This document shows positions 32,793 through 42,434 of a stretch of 51,104 nt of DNA, piece by piece (within the stretch, counting starts at the first letter, position 1; every line of letters begins with the position of its first letter). The notes under the pieces were generated by a model. It was not told where the DNA came from and did not search any database. It saw nothing but the letters and a program-made list of their open reading frames with translations. This stretch comes from Lentisphaerota bacterium (GTDB lineage: Bacteria; Verrucomicrobiota; Kiritimatiellia; CAIQIC01; Lenti-01), in NCBI GenBank assembly GCA_012511885.1, contig JAAZFE010000047.1, forward strand, positions 1 to 51,104, read 5' to 3'. Position numbers and translations under genes: made by a program.

Positions 32793-34889
32793 GTGGCCAA
32801 GGCAAGAACAATCGAAGCGGCAGAGCGCGAGTACACGCTGGCGGCGATCCGGAACATCGGGATCGTGGCGCATATTGACGCGGGGAAGACGACGACGACG
32901 GAGCGGATGCTGTTTGTGACGGGCAAGGTGCACAAGATGGGGGAGGTGCATGAGGGCACGGCGGTGATGGATTGGATGGAGCAGGAGCAGGAGAGGGGGA
33001 TTACGATTACGAGCGCGGCGACGACGTGCTTTTGGCGGGAGAGGCAGATTAACCTGATTGATACGCCGGGGCATGTGGATTTTACGGCGGAGGTGGAGAG
33101 GTCGCTGAGGATTCTGGATGGGGCGGTAGGGGTGTTCTGCGCGGTGGGGGGGGTGCAGCCGCAGTCGGAGACGGTGTGGCGGCAGGCGAATACATACCGG
33201 GTGCCGCGGGTGGCGTTTATTAATAAGATGGACCGGGTGGGGGGGGATTTCGGGCGGGTGGTGGAGGAGATGCGGGAGAAACTGGGGGCGCCGGCGGTGC
33301 CGATTCAGATTCCATGGGGGGCGGAGGAGAATTTCCGGGGGGTGGTGGATTTGGTGCGGATGAAGTTGCTGACGTTTGAGGCGAAGGCGCTGGGGGCGGA
33401 GGTGGCGGTGGGGGCGATTCCGGAGGAGCTGATGGCGGAGGCGGCGGGGGCGCGGGAGGTGTTGCTGGAGGCGGTGGCGGAGTCGGATGAGGCGCTGCTG
33501 GATATGTATTTGGAGGCGGGGGATCTGGGGGAGGCGGAGCTGAAGCGGGGGATCCGGGCGGCGACGCTGGGGAACCGGATGGTGCCGGTGTTGTGCGGGA
33601 CGAGTTTGAGGTATAAGGGGATTCCGCCGCTGCTGGATGCGGTGGTGGATTATCTGCCGTCGCCGTTGGAGGTGCCGGCGGTGGTGGGGCGTCACCCGAA
33701 GACGGATGAGGAGCAGGTGCGGGAGACGAGCGATTTTGAGGCGCTGAGCGGGTTGGCGTTTAAGGTGGCGATGGATGCGTTTGTGGGCCGGCTGGTTTTT
33801 CTGCGGGTGTATTCGGGGGTGCTGAAGCGGGGGGCGAATGTGTGGAACCCGCGGACGGCGAAGCGGGAGCGGGTGATGCGGCTGATCCGGTTGCACGCGA
33901 ATCAGCGTGAGGAGGTGGAGGCGCTGTATGCGGGGGAGATCGGGGCGGTGGCGGGGCTGAAGGGGGCGGCGACGGGGGATACGTTGTGCGCGGAGCAGAA
34001 GCCGATTGCGCTGGAGCGGATTGTGTTTCCGGAGCCGGTGATTTCGATGGCGATTGAGCCGAAGACGCAGGCGGATCAGGATAAGATGAAGCTGGCGCTG
34101 ATGGGGCTGGCGGAGGAGGACCCGACGTTCCGGACGGTGAAGGATGCGGAGACGGGGCAGACGATTATCCAGGGGATGGGGGAGCTGCACCTGGAGGTGT
34201 TGCGGGATCGGCTGCTGCGGGAGTTTAAGGTGCAGGCGAATACGGGGCGGCCGATGGTGGCGTACCGGGAGACGATTTTGCAGGCGGGGCGGGGGGCGTT
34301 TACGTTCGCGCGGGAGCTGGGGGAGAGGCGGCATTTCGCGCGGGTGGAAGTGGCCGTGGAAAAAAATGAACGCGGGGCCGGAAATAGGGTTGACTTCCAA
34401 ATTTCGTATGATTTAATCCCGCACGATTTTTGGCCCGTGGTGGAGGAAGGCCTTCGCGACGGGTTGAGTACAGGTGTGCTGGGAAATTTCCCGCTGGTTG
34501 ATGTCCGGGTGACGGTGGTTGATGGCCAGTTTCATCCGGTTGACTCGTCGGAGATTGCGTTTCGAACGGCGGCATCGCTGGCCTTGCGAGAGGCGGTGCA
34601 GGCTGCCCGTCCAGTCCTTCTGGAGCCCATTATGGGGCTCGAGATTGTGACGCCCGAGGAGCACTTGGGCGACGTGCTGGGCGACCTGAACACGCGGCGC
34701 GGCCAGATCTCGGATGTGGCGCAGCGCGAGCGGACGCGGGTGATCGAGGCCTCGGTGCCCTTGGCGGAGTTGTTTGGCTACGCCACGACATTGCGTTCTT
34801 TGACACGTGGACGCGCCGGGTACACGATGGAACCGACCCGGTTTGACGTGGTGCCGGACACCTTGAGCCAGGAATTAATAGAAGGTTGA
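32793..34889 (+). CDS. fusA: elongation factor G
   Basis: The start is a GTG ([21 protein letters not shown]); 698 aa. EF-G drives translocation on the ribosome with GTP. G1 AHIDAGKT is at 26-33, switch I wording [11 protein letters not shown] follows at 68-77, DTPGH is at 90-94 and NKMD at 144-147. Domains II to V follow with normal length, ending [15 protein letters not shown]. Codons from about 12 to 517 end almost only in G (GGG, GCG, ACG, CGG) with T preferred over C in two-fold boxes. From about 34345 codon use turns abruptly to the mixed pattern of the neighbouring ribosomal genes. fusA is 14 bases before rpsJ, without rpsL, rpsG or tuf. Confidence 0.96.
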   Translation: MAKARTIEAAEREYTLAAIRNIGIVAHIDAGKTTTTERMLFVTGKVHKMGEVHEGTAVMDWMEQEQERGITITSAATTCFWRERQINLIDTPGHVDFTAEVERSLRILDGAVGVFCAVGGVQPQSETVWRQANTYRVPRVAFINKMDRVGGDFGRVVEEMREKLGAPAVPIQIPWGAEENFRGVVDLVRMKLLTFEAKALGAEVAVGAIPEELMAEAAGAREVLLEAVAESDEALLDMYLEAGDLGEAELKRGIRAATLGNRMVPVLCGTSLRYKGIPPLLDAVVDYLPSPLEVPAVVGRHPKTDEEQVRETSDFEALSGLAFKVAMDAFVGRLVFLRVYSGVLKRGANVWNPRTAKRERVMRLIRLHANQREEVEALYAGEIGAVAGLKGAATGDTLCAEQKPIALERIVFPEPVISMAIEPKTQADQDKMKLALMGLAEEDPTFRTVKDAETGQTIIQGMGELHLEVLRDRLLREFKVQANTGRPMVAYRETILQAGRGAFTFARELGERRHFARVEVAVEKNERGAGNRVDFQISYDLIPHDFWPVVEEGLRDGLSTGVLGNFPLVDVRVTVVDGQFHPVDSSEIAFRTAASLALREAVQAARPVLLEPIMGLEIVTPEEHLGDVLGDLNTRRGQISDVAQRERTRVIEASVPLAELFGYATTLRSLTRGRAGYTMEPTRFDVVPDTLSQELIEG

Positions 34890-34902
34890 CAGAGAATAGA
34901 AC

Positions 34903-35211
34903 ATGAGCGGACAACGAATCAGAATACGGTTGAAGGCTTTCGACCATCGCATCCTGGACCAGTCGGCCAGCGAGATCGTGGAGACCACGAAGCGCACGGG
35001 CGCCCGTTTGGTGGGCCCGATCCCGATGCCGACGCGGATTGAGCGCTATACGGTGAACCGCAGCGTCCATGTGGACAAGAAGTCGATGGAACAATTTGAG
35101 ATCCGCACGCACAAGCGTTTGCTGGACATCATCGAACCGACGGCGAAGACGGTTGACGAGCTGAAGAAGCTGAACCTGCCGGCGGGCGTGGATATTCAGA
35201 TCAGTCTGTAA
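34903..35211 (+). CDS. rpsJ: 30S ribosomal protein S10
   Basis: This 102-aa protein reads [21 protein letters not shown] and [23 protein letters not shown], with the family signature through [21 protein letters not shown]10 is a 30S head protein and also the NusE antitermination factor. Its length is standard. It opens the S10 part of the cluster, 13 bases after fusA and 16 bases before rplC. Confidence 0.97.
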   Translation: MSGQRIRIRLKAFDHRILDQSASEIVETTKRTGARLVGPIPMPTRIERYTVNRSVHVDKKSMEQFEIRTHKRLLDIIEPTAKTVDELKKLNLPAGVDIQISL

Positions 35212-35227
35212 GGGGGGGAGGGACAGG

Positions 35228-35845
35228 ATGCAAGCATTGATAGGCAAGAAGGTCGGCATGACCCGGGTGTATGATGACGCCGGGGTGCAGGTGCCGGTGA
35301 CGGTGGTGCAGGTGGGGCCGTGCACGGTGGTGCAGCGCAAGACGGCGGCGGCGGACGGCTATGACGCGGTGCAGCTGGGCTTCGAGGGGCAGAAGGAGCA
35401 CCGGATGACCAAGCCGCTGCTGGGCCATTACAAGAAGGCCGGGACCCCGCCGCACAAGGTGCTGCGCGAGGTGCGCCTGGAGGAGGGCGAGGACGCCCAG
35501 CCCGGCGATGTGCTGACGGCGCAGATTTTCGAGGGCGTGAGCCACGTGGACGTGCAGGGCCGCACGAAGGGCCGCGGGTTCCAGGGCGTGGTGCGCCGCT
35601 TCAAGATGGGCGGGGGCCAGGCGAGCCACGGCGGCGGCTGGCTGCGCCGTCCGGGTTCGATCAGCCCGGGCCGGATCGCCAAGAACAAGAAGATGCCGGG
35701 CCAGATGGGCGCGGTGGACATCACCACGCAGAACCTGCGGGTGGTGAAGGTGCTCGCGGAGGATAACGCGCTGCTGCTGGAAGGCGCGGTGGCGGGGCCG
35801 GCCGGCGGGATTTTGCTGGTGCGCAAAGCGATAAAGAAGGCGTAA
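35228..35845 (+). CDS. rplC: 50S ribosomal protein L3
   Basis: This 205-aa protein opens LIGKKVGMTRVYDDAG. The central extension that reaches the peptidyl-transferase region is intact (KGRGFQGVVRRFKMGGGQASHGGG, then SISPGRIAKNKKMPGQMG). It ends in a basic VRKAIKKA tail. GGGGGGAGGGA lies upstream as ribosome binding site. It is followed five bases later by rplD, in the conserved S10 operon order. Confidence 0.97.
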   Translation: MQALIGKKVGMTRVYDDAGVQVPVTVVQVGPCTVVQRKTAAADGYDAVQLGFEGQKEHRMTKPLLGHYKKAGTPPHKVLREVRLEEGEDAQPGDVLTAQIFEGVSHVDVQGRTKGRGFQGVVRRFKMGGGQASHGGGWLRRPGSISPGRIAKNKKMPGQMGAVDITTQNLRVVKVLAEDNALLLEGAVAGPAGGILLVRKAIKKA

Positions 35846-35850
35846 ACGTC

Positions 35851-36492
35851 ATGAGCAAGGTGAAAGTTTATACGATGGCGGGCGAAGCGGCCGGCGAACA
35901 GGTGGTGGCCGCGGAGCTGCTCGAGCGTCGGCGCGGCGCGCAGGCGGTTCAGGACGTGGTGACGGCCCACCGGGCGAACGCGCGGGCGGGGACGGCCTCG
36001 ACGAAGACGCGCGGCGAGGTGCGCGGCGGTGGGCGCAAGCCCTTCCGGCAGAAGGGCACCGGGCGCGCGCGGCGCGGGTCGAACCGTTCGCCGCTGCTGA
36101 TTGGCGGCGGGGTGGCGTTCGGGCCGAAACCGCGGGACTATTCCAAGAAGGTCAACAAGAAGGTGGCGGCGCTGGCGTTCCGGCGGGCGCTGAGCGAGAA
36201 GATTGCCGCGGGGGCGGTGGTGGTGGCCGAGGGTTTGGGGGAGATCGAGCCGAAGACCAAGGCGCTGACTCCGCTTCTGAAGCAGGTGGCCGGGGGGCGG
36301 GCGGTGCTGCTGGTGACGGGCGAGCAGAGCGTGAACCTGCAGTTGGCGGCGCGGAACCGGCAGAGGGTGGAAGTGACCACGGCGGCGCAGGCCCACACCT
36401 ATCAGATCGTGCGCTATCCGGTGATTGTGGCGGACGCGGCCGGGTTTGAGGCGCTGAAGGCGCGCCTGTCGAAAGGGCAGGAAGAATCATGA
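35851..36492 (+). CDS. rplD: 50S ribosomal protein L4
   Basis: This 213-aa protein has the L4 exit-tunnel loop (TKTRGEVRGGGRKPFRQKGTGRARRGSNRSP, about 51-81) and GGVAFGPKPRDYSKKVNKKV. In enterobacteria L4 also represses the S10 operon; no such leader can be recognised here. The annotated start gives an N-terminus (MSKVKVYTMAGEAAGEQVV) of normal length. Its stop overlaps the rplW start as ATGA. Confidence 0.96.
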   Translation: MSKVKVYTMAGEAAGEQVVAAELLERRRGAQAVQDVVTAHRANARAGTASTKTRGEVRGGGRKPFRQKGTGRARRGSNRSPLLIGGGVAFGPKPRDYSKKVNKKVAALAFRRALSEKIAAGAVVVAEGLGEIEPKTKALTPLLKQVAGGRAVLLVTGEQSVNLQLAARNRQRVEVTTAAQAHTYQIVRYPVIVADAAGFEALKARLSKGQEES

Positions 36493-36767
36493 AGGGTATG
36501 ATCATCAAGCGTATTTTGCTGACGGAGAAGGGCACGAGCCTGAAGGAATCGGCCAATCAGTATCTGTTTTCGGTGGACCGCAGGGCGAACAAGTTGGAGA
36601 TTCAGCGGGCGGTGGAAGAGCAGTTCAAAGTGAAGGTGAAGAAGGTCAACACGATGACGCGCCAGGGCAAGGCGAAGCGGATGCGCACGGCACAGTACGG
36701 GCGGACGCCGACTTGGAAGCGCGCGGTGGTGACGCTGGAAGAAGGCCATTCGATTGAAATGGCGTAG
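36489..36767 (+). CDS. rplW: 50S ribosomal protein L23
   Basis: This 92-aa protein (IIKRILLTEKGTSLKESANQYLFSVDRRANKLEIQRAVEEQF) matches L23, the protein at the tunnel exit that docks trigger factor and SRP. The conserved C-terminal loop RQGKAKRMRTAQYGRTPTWKRAVVTL is present. It overlaps rplD by four bases and is followed 12 bases later by rplB. Confidence 0.96.
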   Translation: MKGMIIKRILLTEKGTSLKESANQYLFSVDRRANKLEIQRAVEEQFKVKVKKVNTMTRQGKAKRMRTAQYGRTPTWKRAVVTLEEGHSIEMA

Positions 36768-36779
36768 CGAGGTCGGACC

Positions 36780-37610
36780 ATGGGTTTGAAAAAATACAAG
36801 CCGAGATCGGCAAGTTTGCGTTTTACGACGCTGTCGGATTTCGAGGGAGTCTCGAAGAAGCGTCCGGAGCGCAAGCTGCGCAAGATCAGGAAGCAGAAGG
36901 CCGGTCGCAACGTGCACGGGCGGATTACGGTCCGGCACCGGGGCGGCGGCCACAAGCGGTTTTTGCGGGTGGTGGATTTCCGCCGGCATGACAAGGTCGG
37001 GATTCCGGCCAAGGTGCAGGCGATCGAGTATGACCCGAACCGTTCGGCGCGGCTGGCGCTGCTGGCCTACGCGGACGGGGAGAAGCGCTATATTCTGGCG
37101 CCGGACAAGCTGCAGGTGGGGGCGACGGTGATGGCCGGCCCGCAGGCGGAGCCGGAGGACGGCAACGCGTTGCCGCTGAGCGCGATTCCGCAGGGCATGG
37201 CGATCCATTCGATCGAGCTGGTGCCGGGCGGGGGCGCGAAGCTGGTGCGCAGCGCGGGGATGCTGGCGCGGATCGCGGCGCGCGATGAGGAGTATGCGCA
37301 TGTGCGGCTGCCTTCGGGCGAGATCCGCAAGATCAACGTGGCGTGCTACGCGACGGTGGGCCAGGTGGGGAACCTGGAGCACGAGGGCATCTCGCTGGGC
37401 AAGGCGGGGCGCAAGCGCTGGAAGGGCATCCGCCCGACGGTGCGCGGCGTGGCGATGAACCCGGTGGACCACCCGATGGGCGGTGGCGAGGGGCGGACAT
37501 CGGGCGGGGGGCACCCGGTGAGCCCGTGGGGCAAACTGACGAAGGGCCAGCGCACGCGCAGCCGCCGCAAGACGTCGAGCAAGTTTATTGTCAAGCGTAG
37601 AAAGAAGTAA
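36780..37610 (+). CDS. rplB: 50S ribosomal protein L2
   Basis: This 276-aa protein starts [20 protein letters not shown]. It holds the RNA-binding core ([23 protein letters not shown]) and the C-terminal peptidyl-transferase segment with the invariant His region ([23 protein letters not shown]). It ends in the basic [22 protein letters not shown] tail. The length is normal. rpsS starts five bases after its stop. Confidence 0.97.
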   Translation: MGLKKYKPRSASLRFTTLSDFEGVSKKRPERKLRKIRKQKAGRNVHGRITVRHRGGGHKRFLRVVDFRRHDKVGIPAKVQAIEYDPNRSARLALLAYADGEKRYILAPDKLQVGATVMAGPQAEPEDGNALPLSAIPQGMAIHSIELVPGGGAKLVRSAGMLARIAARDEEYAHVRLPSGEIRKINVACYATVGQVGNLEHEGISLGKAGRKRWKGIRPTVRGVAMNPVDHPMGGGEGRTSGGGHPVSPWGKLTKGQRTRSRRKTSSKFIVKRRKK

Positions 37611-37614
37611 GATC

Positions 37615-37899
37615 ATGACGCGTTCCATCAAGAAAGGTCCATACGCGGAGGCCCACCTGGTGAAGAAGGTGGAGGCCATGAACGCCAGCGGGGCGAAGCG
37701 CCCGATCAAGACGTGGTCGCGCCGCAGCATGATTCTGCCGGAGTTTGTCGGGCATACGTTCCTGGTGCACAACGGCAAGGTGTTTACGAGTGTATTTGTG
37801 ACGGAAAACATGGTGGGGCACCGGTTGGGCGAGTTTGCGCCGACACGGACGTTCCGCCGCCACGGCACCGCGACGGACAAGACGGTGGCGTTGAAGTAG
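37615..37899 (+). CDS. rpsS: 30S ribosomal protein S19
   Basis: The ATG at 37615 gives the standard 94-aa S19 ([56 protein letters not shown]). In-frame codons further upstream lie inside rplB and are not part of the protein. S19 sits in the 30S head near S13. In most bacteria rplV follows directly; here a 756-base extra gene begins six bases after the S19 stop. Confidence 0.97.
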   Translation: MTRSIKKGPYAEAHLVKKVEAMNASGAKRPIKTWSRRSMILPEFVGHTFLVHNGKVFTSVFVTENMVGHRLGEFAPTRTFRRHGTATDKTVALK

Positions 37900-37905
37900 G
37901 TTTTT

Positions 37906-38661
37906 GTGAAATTGGGCGTATGGCGCGTAGGGCGATGGATGGCCATCGTCGCGGCCATTGGCGCCGCGATTGCGGTTGGTCGGTGGATCGGCTGGCAGCA
38001 ATCGGCCAAGAGTTCTTTGATGACGGAGCCGGCGTCCGCGCCGGCCCGCCAGATCGAGGCGGACGCGGTTGAACCCGTCCGCCCGGACGAGGCGGAGACG
38101 GCCGAGGAGTCGGTGCAGTCCGCGAGGCATGAGGAGATTGAGCCCATCCGCGCGGACGGGCCGGCGGCAACGGCCGGGGGAGGCGCGGCGGATGGTTCCC
38201 ACGACGCACTGCTGGAGCTGGTGACGAGCGAGTCGCGGCTGGTGACGATGGGCATGGCGGCCGAGCTGGCCGCGCTGCGCGCGGAGCTGGCGGCGAGCAC
38301 GGAGCGGGTCCGGCGCCTGAGCGTGGCGCTGGCCGAGGCGCAGGCGGCGCTGGACCGCAACGAGGTCCGGCGGGCGCAGGCGCTGGAGGCGTCCGTTCCG
38401 CGGCCCGTGGACGCGCCGGTCGAGGCGCGGCTGGTGGATGTGAATCCGGAGCTGGGGCTGGTGGTGCTGGACCGGGGCGCGCGCCAGGGCGTGCGCTACG
38501 GCCTGGCGCTGACGGTTCTGCGGGACCGGCGGCGGGTGGCGCGGGTGCGCGTGGTGGATGTAAGAGAAAACGTGTCGGGCGCGGCGATTGAGGAGATCGC
38601 GCGCGGCGACCATCCCCAAACAGGGGACCGGGCGGTGCTGACGAGCCCGGCCGGTCCTTGA
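37906..38661 (+). CDS. membrane-anchored coiled-coil protein inserted in the S10 operon
   Basis: It starts at a GTG six bases after the rpsS stop and ends eight bases before rplV, so it belongs to the operon. The 251-aa product has one N-terminal membrane segment (WMAIVAAIGAAIAVGRWIGW, about 11-30) and then an acidic Ala/Pro/Glu-rich stretch to about 110. A coiled coil follows (about 115-160: MAAELAALRAELAASTERVRRL). The compact C-terminal beta domain (about 165-245) reads ARLVDVNPELGLVVLDRGARQGV and VARVRVVDVRENVSGAAI, ending in GDRAVL. That domain resembles the C-terminal FlgT-like module of envelope proteins. The N-in/C-out topology and any ribosome or Sec link are inference. It is not a ribosomal protein. 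Confidence 0.85.
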   Translation: MKLGVWRVGRWMAIVAAIGAAIAVGRWIGWQQSAKSSLMTEPASAPARQIEADAVEPVRPDEAETAEESVQSARHEEIEPIRADGPAATAGGGAADGSHDALLELVTSESRLVTMGMAAELAALRAELAASTERVRRLSVALAEAQAALDRNEVRRAQALEASVPRPVDAPVEARLVDVNPELGLVVLDRGARQGVRYGLALTVLRDRRRVARVRVVDVRENVSGAAIEEIARGDHPQTGDRAVLTSPAGP

Positions 38662-38669
38662 GGAACAAG

Positions 38670-39023
38670 ATGATGGAAATTAGAGCTACAACAAGATATG
38701 TGCGGCTTTCTTCGACGAAGGCGCACGATTTGGCGCGGGCGCTGAAAGGGCGCAGCGCGGGCGACGCGCTGCAGGTGCTGGAAGTGAACAAGCGGAAGGC
38801 GGCGGAGCTCATCGGCAAGACGTTGAAGTCGGCGATTGCCAACGCGGAGAACAACGCGGAGGTGTCGGCGGATCGGCTGTGGGTGTCGCAGGTGGTGATC
38901 GAGAACGGTCCGAGTTTGCGGCGGTTTCGTCCGCGGGCGCGCGGATCGGCCTCGCCCATCCAGAAGAAGACGAGCCATATCCGGGTGACGTTGACGACGG
39001 ACCGCCCGCGGCGAAAGAAGTAG
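38670..39023 (+). CDS. rplV: 50S ribosomal protein L22
   Basis: I choose the ATG at 38670 (MMEIRATTRYVRLSSTKAHDLARAL) because GAGG lies six to seven bases upstream; a TTG at 38658 is also open. About 117 aa. NKRKAAELIGKTLKSAIANAENN and the tunnel-lining hairpin RRFRPRARGSASPIQKKTSHI are clear. L22 lines the nascent-chain tunnel. The tail is basic. Confidence 0.96.
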   Translation: MMEIRATTRYVRLSSTKAHDLARALKGRSAGDALQVLEVNKRKAAELIGKTLKSAIANAENNAEVSADRLWVSQVVIENGPSLRRFRPRARGSASPIQKKTSHIRVTLTTDRPRRKK

Positions 39024-39044
39024 ACGGGAAAGAGGAGGCGCAAG

Positions 39045-39713
39045 TTGGGCCAGAAAGTCAATCCGATTGGATTCCGCACGGCGGTCCACAAGGAGTGGAA
39101 GAGCCGTTGGTATGCGGAGAAGAAAGAGTTCGGGAATTTGCTGAACGAGGACATCATGATCCGGGATTTGGTTCGCGACCGGCTGAAGGACGCGGGCGTT
39201 GCGGATATTGTGATCGAACGTTACGCGCAGCGCGTGCGGGTGACGATTCATACGTCGCGCCCCGGGGTGGTGATCGGCCGCAAGGGGGAGGGCATTGACC
39301 GCCTGCGCGAGGAGCTGGCCGGGAAGACGGGCAAGGAAACGTATGTGGAGATCAAGGAAGTGCGCAATCCGGACGCGACGGCGCAGCTGGTGGCGGAGAA
39401 CATCGCCTTGCAGCTCGAGCGGCGGGTGGCGTTCCGGCGGGCGATGAAGCGCGCGCTGCAGGTGGCCATGGACATGGGGGCGCAGGGGATCCGGGTGCAG
39501 GCTTGCGGGCGGCTGGGGGGCGCGGAGCTGGCGCGCACGGAGCACTACATGGTCGGTAAAGTTCCGCTGCAGACGTTGCGGGCGGATGTGCAATATGGAT
39601 TTGCGGAGGCGAACACTCTGGCGGGCAAGATCGGCGTGAAGTGCTGGATCTGCCACGCTCCGGAGAAGACGGGCGCCGCCGGGAAGGAGCGCAGCCATGG
39701 CTTTAATGCCTAA
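39045..39713 (+). CDS. rpsC: 30S ribosomal protein S3
   Basis: The start is a TTG with GAGGAGG six bases upstream, giving [21 protein letters not shown]; 222 aa. The KH domain motif is [17 protein letters not shown] (about 70-86). The C-terminal S3 domain follows with [20 protein letters not shown]3 lines the mRNA entry channel. Its last 17 bases overlap rplP. Confidence 0.97.
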   Translation: MGQKVNPIGFRTAVHKEWKSRWYAEKKEFGNLLNEDIMIRDLVRDRLKDAGVADIVIERYAQRVRVTIHTSRPGVVIGRKGEGIDRLREELAGKTGKETYVEIKEVRNPDATAQLVAENIALQLERRVAFRRAMKRALQVAMDMGAQGIRVQACGRLGGAELARTEHYMVGKVPLQTLRADVQYGFAEANTLAGKIGVKCWICHAPEKTGAAGKERSHGFNA

Positions 39714-40116
39714 ACGAGTGAAGTATCGCCAGCACCAGCGCGGGTCGCGCAAGGGCATGGCGATGTCGGGCAACACGATCGAATTTGGCGAGTACGGCCT
39801 GCGCGCCATGGAGCGGGCCTGGATCACAAACATCCAGATCGAGGCCTGCCGCGTGGCGATCAACCGCGAGATGAAGCGCAAGGGCAAGCTGTGGATCCGG
39901 ATTTTCCCGGACAAGTCCTATTCGAAGAAGCCGCTCGAGGTGCGCATGGGCAAGGGGAAGGGCGCCGTGGAGGGGTGGGTGGCCGTGGTGCGGCCGGGAC
40001 GGATGCTGTTCGAGATTGACGGCGTGCCGGAGAGCACGGCGCTGGCCTGTTTGCGGCTGGCGGCGTCCAAGCTGCCGATCCGCACCGTGTTTGTGCGGCG
40101 CGGCGTGGTGGTGTAA
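39697..40116 (+). CDS. rplP: 50S ribosomal protein L16
   Basis: This 139-aa protein ([20 protein letters not shown], then [30 protein letters not shown]) is L16, which contacts the A-site tRNA elbow. The ATG at 39697 overlaps rpsC by 17 bases and has AAGGAG seven bases upstream; MPKRVKYR at 39706 is an alternative. The usual loop Arg ([12 protein letters not shown]) is present. Confidence 0.97.
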   Translation: MALMPKRVKYRQHQRGSRKGMAMSGNTIEFGEYGLRAMERAWITNIQIEACRVAINREMKRKGKLWIRIFPDKSYSKKPLEVRMGKGKGAVEGWVAVVRPGRMLFEIDGVPESTALACLRLAASKLPIRTVFVRRGVVV

Positions 40117-40134
40117 GGCGCGAGGAGACGACCG

Positions 40135-40329
40135 ATGAAAGCACAAGAGATTCGCGACATGAGCGCCGAGGAGCAGGTGCACCAGTTGGCGGAGACGCAG
40201 AAGGAGCTGTTCAACCTGCGGATGCAGCAGGCGGCGGGCCAGTTGGAGAAACCGGACCGCATCCGGTTGCTGCGCCGCGACATTGCCCGGCTCAAAACGA
40301 TTTTGAACACGGCGACAGCCGCGAGGTAG
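40135..40329 (+). CDS. rpmC: 50S ribosomal protein L29
   Basis: This 64-aa two-helix protein ([36 protein letters not shown]) matches L29, with the conserved ELFNLR and RDIARLKT segments. It lies near L23 at the tunnel exit. It is in the normal place, 18 bases after rplP and six bases before rpsQ. Confidence 0.95.
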   Translation: MKAQEIRDMSAEEQVHQLAETQKELFNLRMQQAAGQLEKPDRIRLLRRDIARLKTILNTATAAR

Positions 40330-40335
40330 AGCAAG

Positions 40336-40617
40336 ATGACGACAGAAGCAAGACATTCGCGAAAGAAACGCACCGGGGTGGTGGTTAGCGCCGCGATGGA
40401 CAAGACGGTGGTGGTGCAAGCCGAACGCCGCCTGATCCACGCGCTGTATGGCAAAGTGATCCGCCAGCACCGCAAATATGTGGCGCATGACGAGAAGAAC
40501 GAGGCGCGCAAGGGCGACCGCGTGCGCATTGTGGAGACCCGCCCCATGAGCAAGACGAAGCGCTGGCGCGTGGCCGAGATTTTGACGCGCGCGGAGGGGA
40601 GCGAGGTGTCCCGATGA
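40336..40617 (+). CDS. rpsQ: 30S ribosomal protein S17
   Basis: This 93-aa OB-fold protein carries [46 protein letters not shown] and the signature [21 protein letters not shown]17 is a primary 16S rRNA binder. Its stop overlaps the rplN start by four bases. Confidence 0.96.
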   Translation: MTTEARHSRKKRTGVVVSAAMDKTVVVQAERRLIHALYGKVIRQHRKYVAHDEKNEARKGDRVRIVETRPMSKTKRWRVAEILTRAEGSEVSR

Positions 40618-40979
40618 TCCAGATGGAATCCAAGATCCCGGTGGCGGACAACACGGGCGCCCGGGTGGTCAAATGCGTCAAGGTGCTGGGCCAGGGCAAG
40701 ACCTCGGCGCGGATTGGCGATATCATCCGGGTTTCCGTGCGCGAGGCTCAGCCGGGCGGCATGGTGAAGAAGGGCGAGCTGCACCGCGCGCTGATCGTGC
40801 GGACGGCGGCTCCGATCCACCGCCGCGACGGCTCGACGCTGCGGTTTGACAACAACGCGGTGGTGCTGATTGATGATCAGAAGAACCCGCGGGGCAGCCG
40901 TATTTTCGGGCCGGTGGCCCGCGAGCTGCGCGAGTTGAACTATATGAAGGTGATCTCCCTGGCGCCGGAGGTGCTGTGA
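40614..40979 (+). CDS. rplN: 50S ribosomal protein L14
   Basis: This 121-aa protein ([26 protein letters not shown], then [17 protein letters not shown]) matches L14. L14 forms intersubunit contacts and is the binding site of the silencing factor RsfS. The length is standard. Its stop shares one base with the rplX ATG (TGATG). Confidence 0.97.
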   Translation: MIQMESKIPVADNTGARVVKCVKVLGQGKTSARIGDIIRVSVREAQPGGMVKKGELHRALIVRTAAPIHRRDGSTLRFDNNAVVLIDDQKNPRGSRIFGPVARELRELNYMKVISLAPEVL

Positions 40980-41242
40980 TGAGCCGGAACAAGATGCATA
41001 TCCGCCGCGGCGACATCGTCAAGGCCATTTCCGGCGAGGACGCGGACGGGAAGAAGACGGGCAAGGTGCTGCGGGTGTATCCGGCGCAGAACCGCGCGTT
41101 GGTGGAAGGGTTCAATTTTGTGACGAAGCATTTGCGCAAGTCGCAGGACCATCCCAACGGGGCGATTGTGCAACGGGAAGCGCCGATGGCGGCGTCGAAG
41201 CTGAAGGTGGTGACCCCCGCCAAGAAGGCCGAGAAGGATTAG
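40979..41242 (+). CDS. rplX: 50S ribosomal protein L24
   Basis: The start is the ATG at 40979, which overlaps the rplN stop and has GGAGG seven bases upstream; a GTG just before it is also open. The 87-aa KOW-motif protein reads [28 protein letters not shown] and [28 protein letters not shown]24 starts 50S assembly. It is shorter at the C-terminus than many L24 proteins. Confidence 0.95.
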   Translation: MSRNKMHIRRGDIVKAISGEDADGKKTGKVLRVYPAQNRALVEGFNFVTKHLRKSQDHPNGAIVQREAPMAASKLKVVTPAKKAEKD

Positions 41243-41255
41243 GGGGAGGGCAATC

Positions 41256-41795
41256 ATGTCAATGTTGAAAGAAAAGTATCAGACCGAGGTGGTCGAGGCG
41301 CTGAAGAAGACGGGGCGGTTCCCGTCGGTGATGGACCTGCCGCGCTTGTCGAAGATTGTGCTGAACATCGGGGTGAACACCCAGGTGGACCGCGACACGC
41401 ACAAGGTGGCGATGGATGAGCTGGCCCGGATTACGGGGCAGCGCCCGGCGCTGACGAAGGCGACCCGCAGCGTGTCGAATTTCCGGCTGCGCGAGGGCAT
41501 GGTGATCGGCGCGAAGGTGACCCTGCGCGGCCGGCGCATGTATGAGTTTCTCGAGCGCCTGATTCATGCCACGCTGCCGGGCATTCGCGACTTCCGCGGG
41601 CTTTCGCGCAAGTCGTTCGACGGCCGGGGCAACTACAGCCTGGGGCTGAAGGAGCAGGCGCTGTTTCCTGAGATCGAGGCCGACAAGGTCAAGCGGACCC
41701 AGGGGATGGACATCACGATCGTGACGACGGCCACGACGGACGCGGATGCGCTGGAGCTGCTGAAGCTTCTGGGCATGCCGTTCGCGACGGTATAA
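41256..41795 (+). CDS. rplE: 50S ribosomal protein L5
   Basis: This 179-aa protein carries [48 protein letters not shown] and [24 protein letters not shown], all L5 signatures. L5 binds 5S rRNA and the P-site t[12 protein letters not shown] upstream is the ribosome binding site. Confidence 0.97.
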   Translation: MSMLKEKYQTEVVEALKKTGRFPSVMDLPRLSKIVLNIGVNTQVDRDTHKVAMDELARITGQRPALTKATRSVSNFRLREGMVIGAKVTLRGRRMYEFLERLIHATLPGIRDFRGLSRKSFDGRGNYSLGLKEQALFPEIEADKVKRTQGMDITIVTTATTDADALELLKLLGMPFATV

Positions 41796-41821
41796 GAGAA
41801 TTGAAGTAGGGAGGAAGAACC

Positions 41822-42007
41822 TTGGCAAAAGTATCCTGGATGGTAAAAGCGACGCGCGAACCCAAGTTTGCGGTGCGGGGCTATCGGCGGTGTCGCCGGT
41901 GCGGCCGCTCCCGCGCGTACATACGCAAGTTTCAACTGTGCCGCATCTGTTTCCGCGAATTGGCGTCGGAAGGCAAGATTCCCGGCGTGGTGAAGGCCAG
42001 TTGGTAG
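41822..42007 (+). CDS. rpsN: 30S ribosomal protein S14, zinc (type Z) form
   Basis: It starts at a TTG preceded by GGGAGGAAG. The 61-aa product has two CxxC pairs (CRRC and CRIC) forming a zinc ribbon, then [18 protein letters not shown]. It is the short C+ form rather than the 100-aa zinc-independent form. The cluster position is normal. If a zinc-free paralogue exists it is not in this window. Confidence 0.96.
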   Translation: MAKVSWMVKATREPKFAVRGYRRCRRCGRSRAYIRKFQLCRICFRELASEGKIPGVVKASW

Positions 42008-42020
42008 GACGGAGGAAGAG

Positions 42021-42422
42021 ATGAGCTGTTCAGATCCCATCGCGGACATGCTGACCCGGATTCGCAACGCGGGCCGGGCGGGGTTGCCAGCCGTGGAAAT
42101 GGGCCATTCGCGCCTGAAGGCGGAGATTGCCCGGATCCTGAAGCGGGAGGGCTATGTGGCGGACGTGAGCGAAGCGACCGCCGCCAATGGCCGCAAAGCC
42201 CTGCGGATAGTGTTGAAGTACGATTACAACGAGAAACCGATCATCCAGCAGCTCCAACGCGTGAGCCGGCCGGGACTGCGCCGCTATGTGGCGGCCACGT
42301 CAATTCCGCGGATTCGCGGCGGGTTGGGCACGGCGGTGTTGAGCACGAGCCGGGGACTGATGACCGACCGCGAAGCGCGCGCGGCCCGCGTGGGCGGCGA
42401 AGTGCTCTGCCAGGTCTGGTAA
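42021..42422 (+). CDS. rpsH: 30S ribosomal protein S8
   Basis: This 133-aa protein reads DPIADMLTRIRNAGRAGLPAVEMGHSRLKAEIARILKREGYV and ends with the conserved STSRGLMTDREARAARVGGEVLCQVW. S8 binds the centre of 16S rRNA and, in E. coli, represses the spc operon; no matching hairpin could be recognised around rplE here. Confidence 0.97.
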   Translation: MSCSDPIADMLTRIRNAGRAGLPAVEMGHSRLKAEIARILKREGYVADVSEATAANGRKALRIVLKYDYNEKPIIQQLQRVSRPGLRRYVAATSIPRIRGGLGTAVLSTSRGLMTDREARAARVGGEVLCQVW

Positions 42423-42434
42423 AGGGAGACGATC

